Assembly: GCA_963725645.1 (NCBI GenBank)
Contig: CAVRZD010000006.1
Location: 124,001-188,000, forward strand
Reading direction: 5' to 3'
Origin: JALYZC01 sp963725645
GTDB taxonomy: Bacteria; Actinomycetota; Thermoleophilia; Solirubrobacterales; Solirubrobacteraceae
Length of the DNA: 64,000 nucleotides
The first letter of the stretch is position 1. Every line of letters begins with the position of its first letter. Positions 60,923 through 64,000 of this stretch are shown here, in pieces. Made by a program: the position numbers and the translations under genes. Under the pieces are notes generated by a model that had not been told where the DNA came from, searched no databases, and saw only the letters and a list, made by a program, of their open reading frames with translations.

Positions 60923-61948
60923 TCAGGCCACCACGGCCACGAAGGCCCAGTCGAGCACCGGTTGCGGCTCGTCGGCACCGTCTCTCACGGCCGAGACGAC
61001 CGCCCGCAGGCCGGCCAGCCCGCCGCCCGTGTCAAGCGGCGTCGTCTGCTCGACGCTCAGCTCGGTGCGCAGCACGTCGCACTCGAACACAGGGCCCAGG
61101 TGATCTGCGCGCTCCCAGGCCACGATCGTCGCGATCCCCTCGATCGCACGGGCCGCGTGTGCCGCCGCAACCGAGATCGTGTGGCCGCCGTAGACGAGTC
61201 GGCGCCCGCGCGTGCCGCTGGTCGCGTCCGTGTGCGCCATCGCCAGGTTGAGCGTGAGTCGGGCCAGCTCCGGTGCCGCCGTCACGGTCTCGCCGGCCTC
61301 GACGGAGAACTCGTCACCCGTTGAGAGGTCGGCGAAGTGGGGGCCCGCGACGGTCGCGCGCAGCGGGTCCAGCCGCCAGCCGGTCGGCGTGGCGCGCTCG
61401 ACTCGCCCGGCGTCGAGCGCCGCGGGGATGTCCGAGAAGTCGTCGGCCTGGCCGGTCTCCGCCGCGCCGTCGCGCAGCGGGAGCATCGGGCAGCGCCAGT
61501 AGTCGAGCACCGGGCGCTCCGCCTGGTCCACGGTGCGGATGCGCAGCACCACGAGGCCCGTCGCCTTCGCTTCCGGCTTGCGCCGGTTCTCCTTGAGCGC
61601 GACCACCTCGGTGCGCGTCCGCAGGGTGTCGCCGATGTACACCTGGCGCTCGAGCACGAGGCCCCGGTAGAAGAGGTTGCCGAGCACCCGCTGGGTCGGC
61701 CCGGTCGACTGGCCGATGGTGACGTCGCAGACGAGATTGGGATGGGCGAGCGGGGTGTCCCGCCCCGTCACCGCGGCGCACAGCGGGGCGTCGAGCGCCA
61801 GCCTGAGCCGGTCGCCACAGATCGCCTGGTGCAGCGCGGCGTGACCCTCGGTGAGGGTCAGCGCCGGCGCCTCGAAGCTCTGGCCGCGCTCGAAGTCCTC
61901 GAACCAAGGGCCACCCACTTTCGTCGGCGCGCGCTCGGGCGTGCTCAT
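60923..61948 (-). CDS. Double-hotdog MaoC-like hydratase (mesaconyl-C4-CoA or itaconyl-CoA hydratase-like)
   Basis: A 341-residue protein with two hotdog domains. Domain 1 ('GPWFEDFERGQSFEAPALTL' through 'GNLFYRGLVLERQVYIGDTL', 'RTRTEVVALKENRRKPEAKA') and domain 2 ('GPHFADLSTGDEFSVEAGET' to 'RLVYGGHTISVAAAHAARAI') match the MaoC-type group of mesaconyl-C4-CoA hydratase and related enzymes. The usual Asp/His hydratase residues are likely in the AHTDATSG and YGGHTI segments of domain 2. Intact, unlike both neighbours. The ATG overlaps the CitE-like stop by 4 bases (ATGA). The product would hydrate an unsaturated C4-5 acyl-CoA. Confidence 0.85.
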   Translation of the reverse strand: MSTPERAPTKVGGPWFEDFERGQSFEAPALTLTEGHAALHQAICGDRLRLALDAPLCAAVTGRDTPLAHPNLVCDVTIGQSTGPTQRVLGNLFYRGLVLERQVYIGDTLRTRTEVVALKENRRKPEAKATGLVVLRIRTVDQAERPVLDYWRCPMLPLRDGAAETGQADDFSDIPAALDAGRVERATPTGWRLDPLRATVAGPHFADLSTGDEFSVEAGETVTAAPELARLTLNLAMAHTDATSGTRGRRLVYGGHTISVAAAHAARAIEGIATIVAWERADHLGPVFECDVLRTELSVEQTTPLDTGGGLAGLRAVVSAVRDGADEPQPVLDWAFVAVVA

Positions 61949-62831
61949 CCGGAGGCCGCCTCGCTGGTGCTCGACAGCCCAGCGGCGCGCCCGCGCGCGA
62001 CGACCTGGGCCGCCAGCTTGCGGCTGGCCTCGTCGATCATCTCGCCGTCGAGCTCCAGCGCTCCGCTGCCATCGGCTCCCTCGAGCGCCGCGACGATCGC
62101 GCTCGCGCGCGCGAACTCCTCGGGCCGAGGGGTAAAGGCGTTGCTGATGATCGTGAGCTGCTCGGGATGCACGGCCCACTTGCCGTCGAAGCCCAGCTGC
62201 GCGCACGTGCTCGACGCGCCGACGCAGCCCCTCCTGATCCCGTATCACGAGGTAGGGCCCGTCGATGGCCTGCAACCCGGCGGCGCGAGCGGCGACCAGC
62301 ACCGTCTCCTGCGCGTGGAGCCAGCCCTCGCGGGCCGGGGTCCCGGGGCCGGCCGAGCGAGGCGCTGAGGTCCGCGTAGCCGAGGATCAGGGCGTCGAGG
62401 CGCTGCGAGGCATCGGCGATCTCCCCTGCGTGCAGCAGGCCAGCGGCGGTCTCGATCAACGCCTGGGTGCGAAGCGCGGCCGCCGGCTTGCCGAGGCCGT
62501 CGAGCAGACCGTCGACCGCCTCCAGGTCCGCGGCGGTCTCTATCTTGGGAAGGACGAGCGAGTCGATCGCTGCGCCGGCCCGCTCGACGAGCACCGTTAC
62601 GTCGTCGCGGAACCAGCGGCTGTTGAGGGCGTTTACCCGCACGGCCAGCGCCTGCGTTTCGGGCCGCGTCGACAGGAAGGCGGCCAGCGCTTCCCGCGCC
62701 TCGGCCTTGGCGGCGGGCGCCACGGAGTCCTCGAGGTCGAGTACGAGCTCGTCGGCGCCCAGCCCCGGCGCCTTGGCCAGCATCTTCTCGGAAGACGCCG
62801 GAACCGACAGCGACGCGCGCCGGGCGAACAC
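61945..62831 (-). pseudogene. CitE-like acyl-CoA lyase (citramalyl/malyl-CoA lyase type), interrupted by two frameshifts
   Basis: Three frames together encode one CitE-type TIM-barrel: first 'RRASLSVPASSEKMLAKAPG', 'ADELVLDLEDSVAPAAKAEA' (acid pair for metal), 'LPKIETAADLEAVDGLLDGL' and 'DALILGYADLSASLG'; after a one-base shift near 62355, EGWLHAQETVLVAARAAGLQ and 'AIDGPYLVIRDQEGLRRRVE'; after another near 62225, GFDGKWAVHPEQLTIISNAF to the end. Restored it is about 295 residues, the normal size. These enzymes split citramalyl-CoA to acetyl-CoA and pyruvate or malyl-CoA to acetyl-CoA and glyoxylate. GTG start. First gene of an operon with MaoC and the CoA-transferase. Confidence 0.85.
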
Positions 62832-62928
62832 AGCGTCACCCTACCTGCAGCCAGTCGCAGCATCCACAGCCCGCCGCCGGCCACTAGGTCACCCAAGAGC
62901 TAACGCGGGGCTGGTGGCGACCCGGGTC

Positions 62929-63975
62929 CTAAGGCCTCGGCCCCAGCAGCGGCGATAGCGCCCCCCAGTTGGCGTCTTGGTCTCGGCCAAGAGTCAGTCT
63001 CCACACACGCGCGCGCGTGAGACCGGCCGCGCAGCAGGCCGCGCGGGTGCGGGCGATCCCGAGGTTTCCGAGCACGTCGCGCATTCCGCGCTGGAGCACG
63101 AACTCCATGCCCTGGTAGACGCCGACGCCTATGACGGCCTCGCGCAGCAACGGGCCGAGCGCGGCGGAGCGGGAGACCGGCTCCAGGCTCGCCTCGCGCC
63201 CGAGCGAACGCCGCCCGATCACCAGATGGCCCAGCGGGCGGGGCTCGGGCTCGATCCGGTCGGCGAAGGCGCCGACCTCGAGCACAAGCTTGGGATGGAA
63301 CTCCATGCGCTCGAGTTCGCGCACGGAGCCCTCGGGGAGCTTCTCCGCGTCGGTTGGGTTCACGCCGATGCGCAGCGGGAACGGGTGCAGCCGCCCGCGG
63401 CGGTCGAGCAGCGGCGTGTCCTCCGACAGCAGCTTGACCCCGTCCTCGCGCAGTGCCCGCAGCGCCAGCGTCGTCTTCCCGCCGCCCGACGGGAGCATGA
63501 CCGCGACCGCACTCTGCCCGCCGACGAGCCCGAGTGCGTGGATGCGCGGCAGCCCGCGCCGATCGAGGTGCTCGCCGAACCGCGAGAGCAGGAAGTGGTA
63601 CGCCGCCTCGTGAACGAGGTGCTTGTCCTCGCCCTGGACGACCAGTCGGGTCCCGGCCCTGTCCAGCACCGACACCGCGCGTCCGAAGTAGTCGACCACC
63701 CGCCGGTTGCCGTCCTGGTAGACGACGTTGCGCGGGGTGACGTAGGCGGCGACGAGCTCGCCGAACCGGTCGTAGTCGGGCGGGCGGCGCTGCACCTCGA
63801 TCTCAACATCCGCGTCTCCGCCGGCATCGGCAGACGGAAACCAGCCGAAGTCGAGACCCAGCTCCTCCACGACCTCCGGCCAGTCGCCGTGCAGATCGAT
63901 GCGGAGCCCGTACACCGCGAGCGTCGTGCGGGTCGGCGCGGGCGCCAACGTCTGGGTGGGCGCTCTGGCGGGCAT
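62929..63975 (-). CDS. HPr-kinase-like (HprK-related) protein
   Basis: A 348-residue protein. The P-loop 'AVAVMLPSGGGKTTLALRAL' and the following 'EDGVKLLSEDTPLLDRRGRL' are the HprK kinase signatures (Walker A and the second acidic strand). The N-terminal ~150 residues ('DVEIEVQRRPPDYDRFGELV', 'VYQDGNRRVVDYFGRAVSVL') and the C-terminus differ from true HPr kinase. HprK-related proteins of this type occur with lasso-peptide or polysaccharide gene clusters and probably phosphorylate a partner. No PTS HPr gene is in this window. The ATG at 63975 lies 25 bases from the edge, so upstream partners are not visible. Confidence 0.85.
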   Translation of the reverse strand: MPARAPTQTLAPAPTRTTLAVYGLRIDLHGDWPEVVEELGLDFGWFPSADAGGDADVEIEVQRRPPDYDRFGELVAAYVTPRNVVYQDGNRRVVDYFGRAVSVLDRAGTRLVVQGEDKHLVHEAAYHFLLSRFGEHLDRRGLPRIHALGLVGGQSAVAVMLPSGGGKTTLALRALREDGVKLLSEDTPLLDRRGRLHPFPLRIGVNPTDAEKLPEGSVRELERMEFHPKLVLEVGAFADRIEPEPRPLGHLVIGRRSLGREASLEPVSRSAALGPLLREAVIGVGVYQGMEFVLQRGMRDVLGNLGIARTRAACCAAGLTRARVWRLTLGRDQDANWGALSPLLGPRP

Positions 63976-64000
63976 CCAGCGGATGCTAATCGGCTACGGT

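Noticed and set aside
1..64000. CRISPR arrays or known multi-gene defence islands
   Set aside because: No regularly spaced repeats were seen, and no cas, BREX, DISARM or retron genes. Only the partial TRD-HEPN protein, the NERD helicase and toxin-antitoxin pairs have a possible defence link.

Overview
The window is GC-rich actinobacterial chromosome with strong codon bias, best matched to Thermoleophilia / Solirubrobacterales. Supporting this: the secreted protein at 5106 has the RRNAIAIVALFVALGGTSYA-type N-terminus that recurs in that order; there are alpha/beta-hydrolase-LuxR and adenylate-cyclase/ATPase fusion regulators, and GatD/MurT-type wall enzymes. No rRNA operon, complete tRNA gene or CRISPR array was found. 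The assignment is inference from gene families, not from a marker gene.

Layout. 1-3 kb: end of a gene that looks like a methylase target-recognition region joined to a HEPN domain, then an aldo/keto reductase and an ExoD-like membrane protein. 3-8.3 kb: alpha/beta hydrolase, SDR, a secreted protein with a clear terminator, a second aldo/keto reductase, a GAF-GGEEF diguanylate cyclase. 8.7-17.5 kb, cell envelope: a multidomain secreted wall hydrolase, an atypical Mur ligase downstream of a GatD-MurT fusion, a frameshifted glycosyltransferase, a gene remnant and a secreted SGNH esterase. 17.6-35 kb, accessory: XRE remnant, XRE-nucleotidyltransferase pair, the 3' half of a tRNA-Thr, FAD monooxygenase, DUF433/DUF5615 toxin-antitoxin, LppU-like lipoprotein, DUF899 protein, MFS, hydrolase-LuxR, TetR plus MMPL with twin operators, GrpB pseudogene, MarR/cupin pair, secreted propeller protein, decayed and intact lysyl-oxidase-like genes, and the 5' half of a tRNA-Thr. 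35-46.7 kb: short accessory genes (zinc ribbons, HAD-like, Api92-like, coiled coil), an ECF sigma / XRE-like / ImmA-IrrE cassette, a RelE-type toxin-antitoxin, an ARPP-1 protein, and a frameshifted NERD helicase. 47-54 kb: envelope and secreted proteins (two-propeller protein, membrane proteins, frameshifted RTX-repeat protein, two lipoproteins). 54-64 kb: a 1,099-residue cyclase-domain ATPase regulator, an FAD oxidase, an IS630 fragment, a CitE-like / MaoC / CoA-transferase operon interrupted by frameshifts, and an HprK-like kinase.

Two themes stand out. First, peptidoglycan chemistry: the GatD-MurT fusion and its downstream MurD/MurE-like hybrid ligase sit beside a hydrolase combining transglycosylase, LytM-like and M15-like modules. 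Second, gene decay and mobility: two tRNA-Thr halves, an IS fragment, several truncated genes, and six single-base (+1) frameshifts in five otherwise well-preserved genes. Those frameshifts may be sequencing or assembly errors rather than biology and should be checked in reads before any of the genes is called dead.
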